Below are positions 42,429-52,085 of a stretch of DNA of 64,000 nucleotides, in pieces; the stretch's first letter is position 1, and each line of letters opens with the position of its first letter. A program made the translations under genes and the position numbers. Below the pieces are notes generated by a model. The model was not told the DNA's origin. It worked only from the letters and a program-made list of their open reading frames with translations, and did not search any database. The stretch comes from Pararobbsia alpina_A (GTDB lineage Bacteria > Pseudomonadota > Gammaproteobacteria > Burkholderiales > Burkholderiaceae), in the NCBI RefSeq assembly GCF_965118125.1, contig NZ_OZ221288.1:1860001-1924000 (forward strand), in the 5' to 3' direction.

Positions 42429-45400
42429 TCAGTCGTCCTGTCCGGCGGTCGATGCCGCCGTCGACGGGCCTTGCGATCCGTGCGATGGCGGTGTCAGCAC
42501 CGGCTCATGCGTTGCGGACCCGCCGCCCGACGCGGGTGCGGGCCCACCCTTCGACCCGCCTTTTCGTTCGGACAACGTCTCGAGCACATAGAAGAACATC
42601 GGGATAAAGAAGACCGCAATACACGTCGCGCCGAGCATGCCGCCGATCACACCCGTGCCGATCGAATGACGGCTGTTCTGCGACGCGCCCGTGGCAATGG
42701 CGAGCGGCACGCAACCCAGAATGAACGCGAGCGACGTCATCACGATCGGCCGCAGGCGCTCCTTCGCTGCGCCCAGCGCGGAGTCGTACACCGTTTTCCC
42801 CTGTTCACGATTGAGTACGGCGAACTCGAAGATCAGGATGGCGTTCTTGGCCGCGAGCGCGATCAGCATCGTGAGGCCGATCTGAAAGTAAATGTCGTTG
42901 TCGAGCCCGCGCAGCAGGATGGCAAGCAGCGCCCCGAACAATGCAAAGGGCACCGCCATCAGCACGCCGAATGGCAGGCTCCATTTCTCGTACTGCGCCG
43001 CGAGAATCAGGAACACCATGATGAGGCCGAAGACAAAAACAAGCCCCGAGGTGCCCCCCGATTTCACCGATTCATACGCCTCGCCGCTCCATCCGATGTC
43101 ATAGCCGGAAGGCATCTCGGCGGCCAGTTCTTCGAGCGTCGAGATGACCTGACCCGAGCTGTAACCCGGCGCAGCGTTCACGGTGATCTTGACGGCCGGA
43201 AAATTGTTGAAGCGCGTGATCAGGTCGGGTCCCGTCACATACTTGTAGCTCACGAACGACTTGAGCGGGACCATATCGCCCTTCACGTTGCGCACAAAGA
43301 CCTGATCGAGATCAGTCGGCCTGAGCCGATACGAGGGTTCGGCCTGCAGAATCACTTGCCACAGCCGGCTCGACCGATTGAATTGCGACACATAGAGCGA
43401 GCCGAACATGGTCTGCAATGCGCTGTAGGCGTCGTCGATCGGCACGCCGAGCGTCGACGCCTTGTCGCGATCGACATCGGCGCGCAGTTGTTGCGACGCT
43501 GCGTTGAACGTCGATGTCACGCCCGTGAGTTCGGGCCGCTTCTTCGCGCGTGCGACAAAGTCCTGCACGACCTGCGCGAGCTGTGCGATCGTGCCGTCAC
43601 CCGTGCTTTGAATCCACATCTCGGTGCCGCCGGTCGTGCCCAGCCCCGGAATCGCCGGCGGATTGATCGGAATGATGATCCCCTCCTGAACCGCCGACAG
43701 CTTCTTGTACGCGCCGACAAGCAGCGCCCGCACATTTTGCGTGCGGATGTTGTCCGACGAATACCGCTCATCGAAGCCCTTGAGCCCGATAAAGAATGTG
43801 CCCGCGTTGTTCTTGATCTGACTGTCGAGCAAGCTATAACCCGCAATCGTGGTCACGCTGTCGACACCCGGCTGTTTGTCGAAGTATTCCGTCACGTCGT
43901 TCGACACCGCCTCTGTCCGGTCGAGACTCGCTGCGTCTGGCATGAGAACGGCGCCGAGCAAATAACCCTGATCCTCGGGCGGAAGAAACGCGCCGGGTAT
44001 CGAACGCATCATCAGCACGGCTAACCCGATGACGGCCGCAAAGACCAGTAGCCCCACGACATAGCGCCGTATAAAAAAGGTGACGAGGTTCCCATAACCG
44101 TTCGTCATGCGCGTGAACGCGTTCTCGAACCATTTGAAGAAGCCGCGCTTCTCGGTATGCGTGGACTTGAGCAACACGCCCGCAAGAGCAGGCGACAGGG
44201 TCAGTGCGACGACCCCTGACAGCACGACCGAGATGGCGATCGTGATCGCGAACTGTTTGTACAGTTGCCCGGTGATGCCGCCGAGAAACGCGACAGGGAC
44301 GAACACCGCGCACATCACGAGCACGATCGCGACGACCGGGCCCGACACCTCGTCCATCGCGAGCTTGGCCGCGTCTTTGGGACTGAGCTTGCGCTCGGTC
44401 ATATTGCGTTCGACGTTTTCGATCACGACGATCGCATCGTCGACCACGATCCCGATCGCCAGCACCATGCCGAACAGCGTCAGCATGTTGACCGAAAAAC
44501 CGAGCGCCGACATGCCCATAAACGTACCGACGATCGATACCGGCACGGCGAGCACCGGAATCACAGTCGCGCGGATGCTCTGCAGGAACACGAAGACCAC
44601 GATCACGACCAGCACGACGGCCTCAAAGAACGTCTTGACGACGTCGGAGATCGACGCGCGCGTGAACTCGGTGGTGTCCATCGCGATGCGGTACTCGATG
44701 CCTTGCGGAAACGACTTCTTCATCTCCGCGAGCGTCTTGCGGACCTGATTCGATACATCGAGTGCATTCGCGCCCGGCTGTTGATAGACCGCGATCACCG
44801 TCGCCGGCTTGCCGTGAAAGCGGCTGCGGATCGAGTAATCCTTCTGACCGAGCTCGGCGCGACCGATATCCTTGAGACGCACGATGGCTGCCGCGCCGCT
44901 TTGCGCCCGAATAATGATCTTTTCGAATTGGGACGGCTCCGTCAGGCGTCCTGTCGTCGTCACAGCAAACGACTGCTCGACGGGTGAGCCGGTCGGCGAT
45001 TGGCCCAACCGACCGACCGCGAACTGCTGGTTTTGATTCGCGACGGCGCTTTGCACATCGGATGCCGTGATGCCGAGCTGCGCCATCCGGTCCGGACGCA
45101 GCCAGATCCGCATCGCATAGTCGGGCGTGCCAAAGATGCTCGCCTGGTTCGCGCCCGGGATGCGCTTGAGCGCATCGAGCACATAGATATTGGCGAAGTT
45201 CGCGATATAGGTTGCGTCGTATCGATCGTCCGGCGAGTAGATCGCAATGACCATCATGAACGCCGACGATTTCTTCTGCACCTGAACACCCTGCGCCTGC
45301 ACAGACTGCGGAAGTTGCGGCAAAGCGAGGTTCACGCGGTTCTGAACGTCGACCTGCGCGAGTTCCGGATTCGTGCCGATCTCGAAGTACGCATTGATCG

Positions 45401-45671
45401 TCAGATTGCCCGTCGACGAACTCGACGAACTCATATAGATCATGTTGTCCGCGCCGTTGACCTGCTGCTCAATCGGCGCCGCGACGTTGTCGGCGACCAC
45501 ATCGGCGCTTGCACCCGGGTAGTTCGCGGAAATCGTGATTTGCGGCGGCGTGATGTCGGGGTATTGCGCGATCGGCAATGAAAACATGGCGATCGCGCCG
45601 CCCAGCGTGATCACGATCGAGATCACCGACGCGAAGATCGGCCGGTCGATGCAGAAGTGCGAAATATTCAT
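42429..45671 (-). CDS. RND efflux pump inner-membrane transporter (HAE1, AcrB-like)
   Basis: 1080 aa with 12 membrane helices and two large periplasmic loops. Proton-relay residues are in place: the Asp pair in GIVVDDAIVVIENVER (helix 4) and Lys in LIALAAKNAILIFEFA (helix 10). N-terminus FCIDRPIFASVISIVITLGGAIAMFSLPIAQYPDITPPQI is classic. The C-terminal ~45 residues are a Gly/Ser/Pro-rich extension beyond the usual end. It likely exports hydrophobic drugs or solvents by proton antiport. The start overlaps the adaptor stop (ATGA). Confidence 0.94.
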   Translation of the reverse strand: MNISHFCIDRPIFASVISIVITLGGAIAMFSLPIAQYPDITPPQITISANYPGASADVVADNVAAPIEQQVNGADNMIYMSSSSSSTGNLTINAYFEIGTNPELAQVDVQNRVNLALPQLPQSVQAQGVQVQKKSSAFMMVIAIYSPDDRYDATYIANFANIYVLDALKRIPGANQASIFGTPDYAMRIWLRPDRMAQLGITASDVQSAVANQNQQFAVGRLGQSPTGSPVEQSFAVTTTGRLTEPSQFEKIIIRAQSGAAAIVRLKDIGRAELGQKDYSIRSRFHGKPATVIAVYQQPGANALDVSNQVRKTLAEMKKSFPQGIEYRIAMDTTEFTRASISDVVKTFFEAVVLVVIVVFVFLQSIRATVIPVLAVPVSIVGTFMGMSALGFSVNMLTLFGMVLAIGIVVDDAIVVIENVERNMTERKLSPKDAAKLAMDEVSGPVVAIVLVMCAVFVPVAFLGGITGQLYKQFAITIAISVVLSGVVALTLSPALAGVLLKSTHTEKRGFFKWFENAFTRMTNGYGNLVTFFIRRYVVGLLVFAAVIGLAVLMMRSIPGAFLPPEDQGYLLGAVLMPDAASLDRTEAVSNDVTEYFDKQPGVDSVTTIAGYSLLDSQIKNNAGTFFIGLKGFDERYSSDNIRTQNVRALLVGAYKKLSAVQEGIIIPINPPAIPGLGTTGGTEMWIQSTGDGTIAQLAQVVQDFVARAKKRPELTGVTSTFNAASQQLRADVDRDKASTLGVPIDDAYSALQTMFGSLYVSQFNRSSRLWQVILQAEPSYRLRPTDLDQVFVRNVKGDMVPLKSFVSYKYVTGPDLITRFNNFPAVKITVNAAPGYSSGQVISTLEELAAEMPSGYDIGWSGEAYESVKSGGTSGLVFVFGLIMVFLILAAQYEKWSLPFGVLMAVPFALFGALLAILLRGLDNDIYFQIGLTMLIALAAKNAILIFEFAVLNREQGKTVYDSALGAAKERLRPIVMTSLAFILGCVPLAIATGASQNSRHSIGTGVIGGMLGATCIAVFFIPMFFYVLETLSERKGGSKGGPAPASGGGSATHEPVLTPPSHGSQGPSTAASTAGQDD

Positions 45672-47065
45672 TGAGCGGCCCCTTGCGAAGCCGCAGCGGA
45701 AGCGCTCGCCGATGCGCCGGGCTGCGCAGTAGCCGCGGTCTGTGCCGCCGAAGCCTGCTCATCGTTTGCAGCGGCTGGCGACGCGCCCTCGCTCGCCTGC
45801 GACGCGGGAGCCGGTTCACCCGTGATCTTCAGCTGCGAGTCGGCCGCGACACGTATCGCGCCATCGACGATGACGCGTTCTCCCGAATGGAGCCCGTCGG
45901 TGACGAACCAGTCGTCACCGTGCCATTCCCCGACTTCGACCACGCGTTGATGCGGCTTGTTGTCGCTATCGACGACCCACAGGAAATGGCTTTTCGAACC
46001 CTGAAGGACGGCGCGCTGAGGGACCAGCAGTGCATTCGGCCTCACCGCGCCGGACACGCGTGCGCGCACGAACTGATTGGGCCGCAAGGTGCCCTTGGGG
46101 TTGGCGAATACCGCGCGGACCTGGAAGGTGCCCGTCTCCGAGCTGAACGCCGGGTTCGTGAAGTCGATACGGCCTTTCTGCGGAAACACCGAGCCATCGG
46201 CGAGGATCACCGTGACGTCGAATTGATTGTCCGGCGGAAAGCGCAGTACGCCCTTCGATACCTGCTCACGGTAGCGAAGCAGTTCGTTTTCCGAAATACT
46301 GAAGTTGACCCACATCGGGTCCAGCTGATACACGTAGGTCAGCAGTCCGCCCTGCGTTGGTGTGACGTAGCTGCCCTCCTGCTCTCGCGCGAAACTCGAC
46401 AAGCCTCTGAGCGGCGAACGAATGATCGTGTAGCTAAGGTTGAGCTCGGCCGACTGGACCTGGCCTTGCGCGGAGATCACGGCGGCTTCGGCTTGCTTCT
46501 CGTCGCCGATCGCATCGTCCCGGTCTTTCTGGCTCAAGGCGTTCTGCGCAGCCAGCGGCAGCACGCGCGCGAGATTGGCCTTCGAGACAGTGAGACGCGC
46601 TTGCTGTTGCGCGAGCGAGCCTTTGGCCGTTTGCAACGCGGCATCAAACGGCTTGCGGTCCATCTCGAACATGATCTGCCCGGCCTGCACCAGCGAGCCT
46701 TCCGTATAGACGCGCTTGTCGAGGAAGCCATCCACGCGCGCGCGGATTTCGACTTCGCGCGAACTCTGCGTCTGCGCAGTGAACTCAAAGTCGACGGGCG
46801 TTTCCTTCTGCGTGACCGTCATCACGGTGACCGGCACCGGCGGCGCGGCCTGCGCGGGCGGTTTCTTGTTGCAACCGGCGAGACCCATGGACGCGACAGC
46901 GATCCATGCGGCCATCACACCCGTTGCGGCATGGCGTGACACTACCGCGCGACTGAAGGTCGACCATCCCGAAGAACGCGCCCCGGAACATGCTCCGTTG
47001 GCGAACCCCTGAAGAAGACCCCAGGGGAGAGCGCGGCTTGTCCGCGGCTTCGACCTGACATCCAT
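45668..47065 (-). CDS. RND efflux periplasmic adaptor (MFP, AcrA/MexA-like lipoprotein)
   Basis: 465 aa. ATG 47065 was chosen for the GGAGG five bases upstream. A long N-region precedes the lipobox (MGLAGC, near residue 65), giving a tail of unusual length before the signal. Then follow the barrel/lipoyl/hairpin domains: FEFTAQTQSSREVEIRARVDGFLDKRVYTEGSLVQAGQIMFEMDRKPFDAALQTAKGSLAQQQARL, PLRGLSSFAREQEGSYV, RPNQFVRARVSG, RAVLQGSKSHFLWVVDSDNK. The C-terminal 50 residues are Ala/Ser-rich. It links the pump to the outer-membrane factor. First gene of the operon. Confidence 0.92.
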   Translation of the reverse strand: MDVRSKPRTSRALPWGLLQGFANGACSGARSSGWSTFSRAVVSRHAATGVMAAWIAVASMGLAGCNKKPPAQAAPPVPVTVMTVTQKETPVDFEFTAQTQSSREVEIRARVDGFLDKRVYTEGSLVQAGQIMFEMDRKPFDAALQTAKGSLAQQQARLTVSKANLARVLPLAAQNALSQKDRDDAIGDEKQAEAAVISAQGQVQSAELNLSYTIIRSPLRGLSSFAREQEGSYVTPTQGGLLTYVYQLDPMWVNFSISENELLRYREQVSKGVLRFPPDNQFDVTVILADGSVFPQKGRIDFTNPAFSSETGTFQVRAVFANPKGTLRPNQFVRARVSGAVRPNALLVPQRAVLQGSKSHFLWVVDSDNKPHQRVVEVGEWHGDDWFVTDGLHSGERVIVDGAIRVAADSQLKITGEPAPASQASEGASPAAANDEQASAAQTAATAQPGASASASAAASQGAAQ

Positions 47066-47554
47066 TGACGCCTCCACACCGAGCCCGTTAGCGAACACGT
47101 GAATGGCGAACGAACTGCTCGCGCATGAGGTATTGCGTTGAATGCGAAAACTGTCTGGAGCCGTTCAAGGCTAGCAATCGGGTTTTCAAATAACAAGCCA
47201 GCGCAACATCACTTAGCGATGACGCTAAGGAAAGCAGGCGCGGCATGTGGCGTCGCGAAGCCAGCGCTCAGGGTGCAGGGGAATCACGGAAACACAGATG
47301 CAGGGAAGCAGGGAACGGGGAGTGGACGAAGCACAGCAGACACGCAAGTCAATATGTATTCGTATTTAATACATATTCAATACGGCGAGACTTCGACCGA
47401 CGAGGCCACTCAGCGCGAAACACGAAGGACGAAGAACGAAGACCCACGAAACGCGCCGCAAGGAAAAACACCCCGGAGACTGGATCTCTCTCCAGCTTGC
47501 GGGGTGCAGTTCAGTGTTGCAGTGTTGGCGGGCTTCGCCGTATGCGTTCGCGGA
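47066..47554. other. 489-base control region of the efflux operon
   Basis: No gene is supported. It holds the adaptor promoter and, at 47351-47377, a 27-bp palindrome in a conspicuously AT-rich patch. The MarR gene ends at 47555 on the same strand, so the operator lies downstream of marR and upstream of the pump genes. Confidence 0.6.
47351..47377. promoter_or_regulatory. 27-bp palindrome, candidate MarR operator
   Basis: AATATGTATT and AATACATATT (perfect ten-base arms) with seven bases between. Arm length, AT-richness and position between marR and the RND operon fit a MarR dimer site about 275 bases upstream of the adaptor start. Confidence 0.6.
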
Positions 47555-47980
47555 TCAGCTCGTCGGGACGGCGAACAATTCCTTGCGCAGCGCCTTGGCG
47601 CGGGTCGCGCCGAACGTGCCTTCGAATTCGTCCTGAGCGACGCGCCAGAGCTCGCGCGCCTCGGCAAATTTCTTGCGGCCGGTTTCCGAGAGGTTGAATA
47701 CGTGAGTGCGCGAATCGTGTTCCGCCGAACTCGTCACGATCAGGCTGTCGCGCTGCAGCGGCTTCATCGCACGCACGAGCGTCGTGCGGTCCATCACCAT
47801 CGATTCGGCGAGGTCGGCCATGGTCCAGTCGCCGCGCCGGGCCAGCTTGGCCAGCAACGAGAATTGCGCCGCAGTCAGGCCGACCGGCGCGAGATGACGT
47901 TCGTACAACTGCGTCACATATCGCGCGGCCTGACGCAGCGCGAAGCAGTTGCATTCATCGATGGTGGGTGAATCTTTCAT
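47555..47980 (-). CDS. MarR-family transcriptional regulator
   Basis: 141 aa from MKDSPTIDECNCFALRQAARYVTQLYERHL. The winged helix is LTAAQFSLLAKLARRGDWTMADLAESMVMDRTTLVRAMKPLQRDSLIVTSSAEHDSRTHVFNLSETGRKKF, typical of MarR repressors responding to phenolic or oxidising ligands. Cys residues near the N-terminus (ECNC) could be redox-sensitive; this is inference. It is co-directional with and upstream of the efflux operon, which it probably represses through the palindrome at 47351. Confidence 0.88.
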   Translation of the reverse strand: MKDSPTIDECNCFALRQAARYVTQLYERHLAPVGLTAAQFSLLAKLARRGDWTMADLAESMVMDRTTLVRAMKPLQRDSLIVTSSAEHDSRTHVFNLSETGRKKFAEARELWRVAQDEFEGTFGATRAKALRKELFAVPTS

Positions 47981-48118
47981 GGTGGTGTCGAGGATATCTG
48001 TGCGTACACACACTGTCAAGCCGGCTGACGCACGCGAGTCTTTGAAGGACCCCGGTTTTGCTCTGATCGAAAAGGCAAGGCGAACAGATTTCTCACGCCG
48101 ACCATCGGATGAGACGTT

Positions 48119-49279
48119 TTATCCAATGCTGCCGTTCTTTGAGTAAATCACGGCGCCGCCCTGCAAGGACAATTCGACGGCCTGCCCGGACACGAGCGGC
48201 ACCTGCCCCGATACCCGTGCCGACACGTAGCGCGACGGGTCCCGGTCGAGTTGCAGGCGGACACTTGCGTCATGCCCGAAGTAAGCGATTTCAGCGACCC
48301 GGGCGCCGACGGGTTGCACCGCACGGCTCGCAGGGTTCACCTGATCCGGATCGCCTGCGTGGCTTGAGTGGCTCGACTGCCCCGATATTTCCGGGTCCGC
48401 ACCGTTCGACGAAGCCATACGCGTCGGCCCGATGCGGATCTGTTCAGGGCGGATCATCACATCGACGCTCGTCGTCCGGTCCTGACGCAGATCGGCCTGC
48501 ACCGGGATGCGCCCAAGCGCGCAGTCGACCATGCCGGCGTCGACACGACCTTCGAGCACGACCGCCTCACCGACAAAGCGTGCGAGCGCGGGCGTCGCGG
48601 GCGTACGGTAGAGCCCCGCTGGCGTATCGACCTGAATCAGCCGGCCTTCCCAGAGCACCGCCACTTGCGAGCCCATCGACAACGCCTCGGACTGATCGTG
48701 GGTCACAAGCAGTGCGGTCGAGCCGGATGCCACCAGGGCATCGGCCACGGCCTGACGCGTTTCCTGACGCAGCGCCGTATCGAGCGCGGAAAACGGCTCG
48801 TCGAGCAACACGAGTGCAGGCGACGGCGCAAGCGCCCGGGCCAGCGCCACGCGCTGCTGCTGGCCGCCTGACAGCTGTTGCGGCGCGCGCTGCGCGAACG
48901 CGGCGGGCAAGCCGACCATTTCGAGCAGCTCGCCGACGCGGTGGCGTGCCTTGCGCTGCGCACGCGGCAGGCCGAACACGATATTGTCGGCCACCGACAA
49001 ATGCGGAAACAGCCCGCCTTCCTGCGGCACATAACCAATGTGACGCCGGTCCGGCGGCATGTGCGCACCAGGACCCGACACCACATTCGAGCCGACACGG
49101 ATCGTGCCCTGTTCGGCGCGATCGAACCCGCAAATCAGGCGCAGCAAGGTCGTCTTGCCGCTGCCCGAGGGGCCGAGAATCGCGACCAGGCTCCCCGATG
49201 CGACCTCGAGGTCGACACCGCGCAGCACGGGCACGCCGTCAAACGACTGGGTTAATCCTGCAATGCTGACAGCTGCCAT
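48119..49279 (-). CDS. fbpC: Ferric-iron ABC transporter ATP-binding protein FbpC
   Basis: 386 aa. Walker A GPSGSGKTT, Q-loop YVPQEGGLFPHLSV, signature LSGGQQQRVALARAL, Walker B LVLLDEPFSALD, H-loop VTHDQSEAL. After residue ~235 come TOBE-type domains (VDVMIRPEQIRIGP), interrupted by a Ser/Asp-rich stretch. The GLFPHLSV Q-loop form is typical of FbpC/SfuC. It powers the permease encoded 21 bases upstream; last gene of the iron operon. Confidence 0.9.
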   Translation of the reverse strand: MAAVSIAGLTQSFDGVPVLRGVDLEVASGSLVAILGPSGSGKTTLLRLICGFDRAEQGTIRVGSNVVSGPGAHMPPDRRHIGYVPQEGGLFPHLSVADNIVFGLPRAQRKARHRVGELLEMVGLPAAFAQRAPQQLSGGQQQRVALARALAPSPALVLLDEPFSALDTALRQETRQAVADALVASGSTALLVTHDQSEALSMGSQVAVLWEGRLIQVDTPAGLYRTPATPALARFVGEAVVLEGRVDAGMVDCALGRIPVQADLRQDRTTSVDVMIRPEQIRIGPTRMASSNGADPEISGQSSHSSHAGDPDQVNPASRAVQPVGARVAEIAYFGHDASVRLQLDRDPSRYVSARVSGQVPLVSGQAVELSLQGGAVIYSKNGSIG

Positions 49280-49300
49280 GAAAATTCCGCGCGTGTGCGC

Positions 49301-50986
49301 TCAAGCCTCTTTTCCGAGTACCGCCGATCGCCCGAACAGCACGATCAGCAACCAAGTCGCCGCGAGCGATACGCCGACCAGCAAGGCCGCGTACGGGGCC
49401 GCCGCGGCAAACGCGAGCGTCGACGTATCGGCCCACACTTCGGTCGCCAGCGTATGCGTGCCGATCGGCACGAGCAGCAGCGTCGTGGTGAGTTCGGTGA
49501 TCACCGAGATGAACACCATAGCCGCCGCCGCGCCGAGCCCCGGCCCGGCAAGCGGCAACATCACGCGCCACACCATCGCGAACCAGCCCAGCCCGAGCGA
49601 GCGTGCGGTCTCTTCGAGCCGCGGCTGCGCCTGCACGAGCGCCGCGCGCACATTGACGAGCGCGAACGGCAGAAACAGCAACGCATACGTCAGCACCAGC
49701 AATTCCCAACTCTGGTACAGCGGGCGCAACGCACGCACGGCAAGCGACACAACCGCGAGCGCGACGACCATGCCGGGCACGCCCTGCGCGAGGTAGACGA
49801 CGCGTTCGAAGAACGTCGCAAAGCGGCCGGGGTATCGTACGAGCAACACGGCGAGCGGCAATGCAAACACCGTGGCCACCACAGCCGCGGCCACGCCGAG
49901 CCCGAGCGATGCGAGCGTCGCATCGAACACCCGGTCGAACGATACCTCGGCCGGCGTCAGTGCGGCGGCGCCGCGCTGCGTGAGCCAGAAGAAGATCATG
50001 CCCAGCGGCACACCGAGGGTCGCCACCGCAAGCGACGCAAACCCGGCAAGCACCGGGTATCGGCGCCATCCGAGTTCATAGACGACCGGCGCGCGACGCG
50101 TGCCCTTGCCCGTCGTGTCATAGCGCGCGGCACCCCGCACGCGGAATTCGAGTGCGATCAGCACCAGGCAGATCGCGATCAGCACGCAGGCGAACAGTGA
50201 CGCACCCGCCCCATCGAAGGTCGTCCGGTATTCGGCGTAAATCTCGGTCGTAAACGTACGGAAGCGCAACAGCGTGAATGCGCCGAACTCCGACAGCACG
50301 CCGAGCGCAACGAGCAGCATGCCGCCGAGCAACGCGGGACGAAGCTGCGGCACGATCACCCGGAAGAAAACGGCCCACGAGCCGCAGCCGAGCGAGCGGG
50401 CCGACTCTTCGAGCGAGGGGTCCATGCCGCGCAGTGCAGCCGATACGGGCAGAAAGACCAGGGGGTAGTACGAGCAGGTGATCACGAGCAGCGCGCCCGC
50501 AAAATCCTGCAGGTCCAGACTCAGCGATACCCACGCGTAGCTCGAGATAAACGCGGGCACCGCGAGCGGAATGGCGGCGAGCACGGCCCACATCCGGCGG
50601 CCCGGCAGTCTCGTGCGCTCGACGAACCACGCCGCGGCCGTGCCGATGATCGCGCTCGCAAGGGTCGCGCTCACCACGATGAGCACGGTATTCGAAAGAA
50701 GTTCGCCGACAAGCGGGCGAAACAGCAATTCGCCGACTTCCTGCGCGGTGAACTCCGTCGCACGCATCGCCGTGTAGACGATCGGCGAGAGCACCCAGAG
50801 CGCAAGCAAGGCGCAAAGACAAAACAAGGCCCAGGGCGCGCGTCGGGCGCGCCGCGGGCCGCGTTCTGAGGGCGCAAGCGTCCCCGGACCGATCGCGACG
50901 CTATCCGCAGCGAGATCACTGGCTCGCTGCCTTGCGTCCGAGCCGGCCTGATCGACCGGCGCCCGGGTCGTTGCGCCCGCGTCCAT
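49301..50986 (-). CDS. fbpB: Ferric-iron ABC transporter permease FbpB
   Basis: 561 aa (562 if GTG 50989 is used), a duplicated permease with two six-helix halves. EAA-type loops are visible in both: LEESARSLGCGSWAVFFRVIVPQLRPALLGG and LEETARSLGLGWFAMVWRVMLPLAGPGLGAA. The N-terminal ~60 residues are hydrophilic and basic. Two-domain architecture is characteristic of FbpB/SfuB. The start overlaps the fbpA stop (TGATG), showing tight coupling. Confidence 0.9.
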   Translation of the reverse strand: MDAGATTRAPVDQAGSDARQRASDLAADSVAIGPGTLAPSERGPRRARRAPWALFCLCALLALWVLSPIVYTAMRATEFTAQEVGELLFRPLVGELLSNTVLIVVSATLASAIIGTAAAWFVERTRLPGRRMWAVLAAIPLAVPAFISSYAWVSLSLDLQDFAGALLVITCSYYPLVFLPVSAALRGMDPSLEESARSLGCGSWAVFFRVIVPQLRPALLGGMLLVALGVLSEFGAFTLLRFRTFTTEIYAEYRTTFDGAGASLFACVLIAICLVLIALEFRVRGAARYDTTGKGTRRAPVVYELGWRRYPVLAGFASLAVATLGVPLGMIFFWLTQRGAAALTPAEVSFDRVFDATLASLGLGVAAAVVATVFALPLAVLLVRYPGRFATFFERVVYLAQGVPGMVVALAVVSLAVRALRPLYQSWELLVLTYALLFLPFALVNVRAALVQAQPRLEETARSLGLGWFAMVWRVMLPLAGPGLGAAAAMVFISVITELTTTLLLVPIGTHTLATEVWADTSTLAFAAAAPYAALLVGVSLAATWLLIVLFGRSAVLGKEA

Positions 50987-52014
50987 CACAGCAGGCCGGC
51001 CTCGCGCAGCAGCTTCGCGGCCTGGCTGTCGTCACCGAGCTTCTGCACATCGATCGGGGGCGGGCTCAGCTGATCGAACGGCTTCAGAATCGGATCGGCT
51101 GTCACACCCGCGCGCAACGGATATTCGAAGTCGATATGGCTCTCGGCCATCAGCTTCTGGCCACGTTCGCTCACGAGGTAAGCAAGGAACTGCTGTGCGG
51201 CATCGCTGTTCTTCGACGCCTTGAGCACAGCGGCACCCGACACCACGACCAATGCGCCGACGTCCGCATTCGGGAAGTGGTAGATCGCGCTCTTCGTGGC
51301 GGCATCGCCGAGGCCCACGTGAAGGCGTGCCCAGTAGTAGTTGTTGATGATGCCCGTCGCCACGCCACCACGGTTGACCGCCGCGACCACACCTTCGTCG
51401 TCGTCGAAGATCTGCGCATTGGTCTTGAGGCCCTTGAGCCAGGCGACCGTTGCATCATGACCCTTCGCAGCAAGCACCGCGCTCACGAGCGGGAGGAAGT
51501 CGGCATCGCTTGGCGCAATACCGATCTTGCCTTTCCATTGCGGTTGGGCGAGGTCGAACAGCGACTGCGGCAGCTGCGCCGGCTGAAGTTTGTTCGTGTT
51601 GTACGCGAGCACGTTCTCGCGGGCAACGACACCGAGCCATGCACCGGTCGGCGAGTCATAGCGCGCCGGCACGGTCTTGAGCGTATCGGCATTCACCGGC
51701 GCAAGCAGACCCTTCTCCTCGAGCAACATCAGCTCGGGCGAGTTTTCGGTGAAATAGACATCGGCGGGCGTCGCCGCACCTTCGGCCACGAGCTGTGCGG
51801 CCAGCGCAGGGCCTTCGCCGTCGCGCACGCGCACCGAAATGCCCGACGCCTTTTCGAAGTCCTTGGCGAGCAGCTCGGTCAGCTGCTCGTGTTGCGCGCT
51901 ATAGAGCGTCAGCGACGCCGCGCCTGCATGAGCCGCGAAACACGCTGCGACAGCCCCGGCCAGCGCGAGCCGCAACGTCTTGCGGCCGGTTTGAGTTACC
52001 CACGAAAACGACAT
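50986..52014 (-). CDS. fbpA: Periplasmic iron-binding protein FbpA
   Basis: 342 aa with a Sec signal peptide (LRLALAGAVAACFAAHAGAA). The mature protein begins SLTLYSAQHEQLTELLAKDFEKASGISVRVRDGEG, as in FbpA/FutA. The adjacent tyrosines of iron binding are in IINNYYWARLHVGLG (residues ~213-225). Other family parts are ATPADVYFTENSPELMLLEEKGLLAPV and QFLAYLVSERGQKLMAESHIDFEYPLRAGV. It delivers Fe(III) to FbpBC. It lies 71 bases downstream of the Dyp peroxidase gene. Confidence 0.92.
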   Translation of the reverse strand: MSFSWVTQTGRKTLRLALAGAVAACFAAHAGAASLTLYSAQHEQLTELLAKDFEKASGISVRVRDGEGPALAAQLVAEGAATPADVYFTENSPELMLLEEKGLLAPVNADTLKTVPARYDSPTGAWLGVVARENVLAYNTNKLQPAQLPQSLFDLAQPQWKGKIGIAPSDADFLPLVSAVLAAKGHDATVAWLKGLKTNAQIFDDDEGVVAAVNRGGVATGIINNYYWARLHVGLGDAATKSAIYHFPNADVGALVVVSGAAVLKASKNSDAAQQFLAYLVSERGQKLMAESHIDFEYPLRAGVTADPILKPFDQLSPPPIDVQKLGDDSQAAKLLREAGLL

Positions 52015-52085
52015 GTCGATATCCTGAAGTTATCTATGTTGGTATGACGGATACACACTGCTTGACCACGGACGTCGACGCAGTG

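Noticed and set aside
44107..44987. Long rightward frames opposite the RND pump and other GC-rich genes
   Set aside because: They are antisense shadows of well-supported genes, rich in Arg/His, lacking ribosome sites or families.
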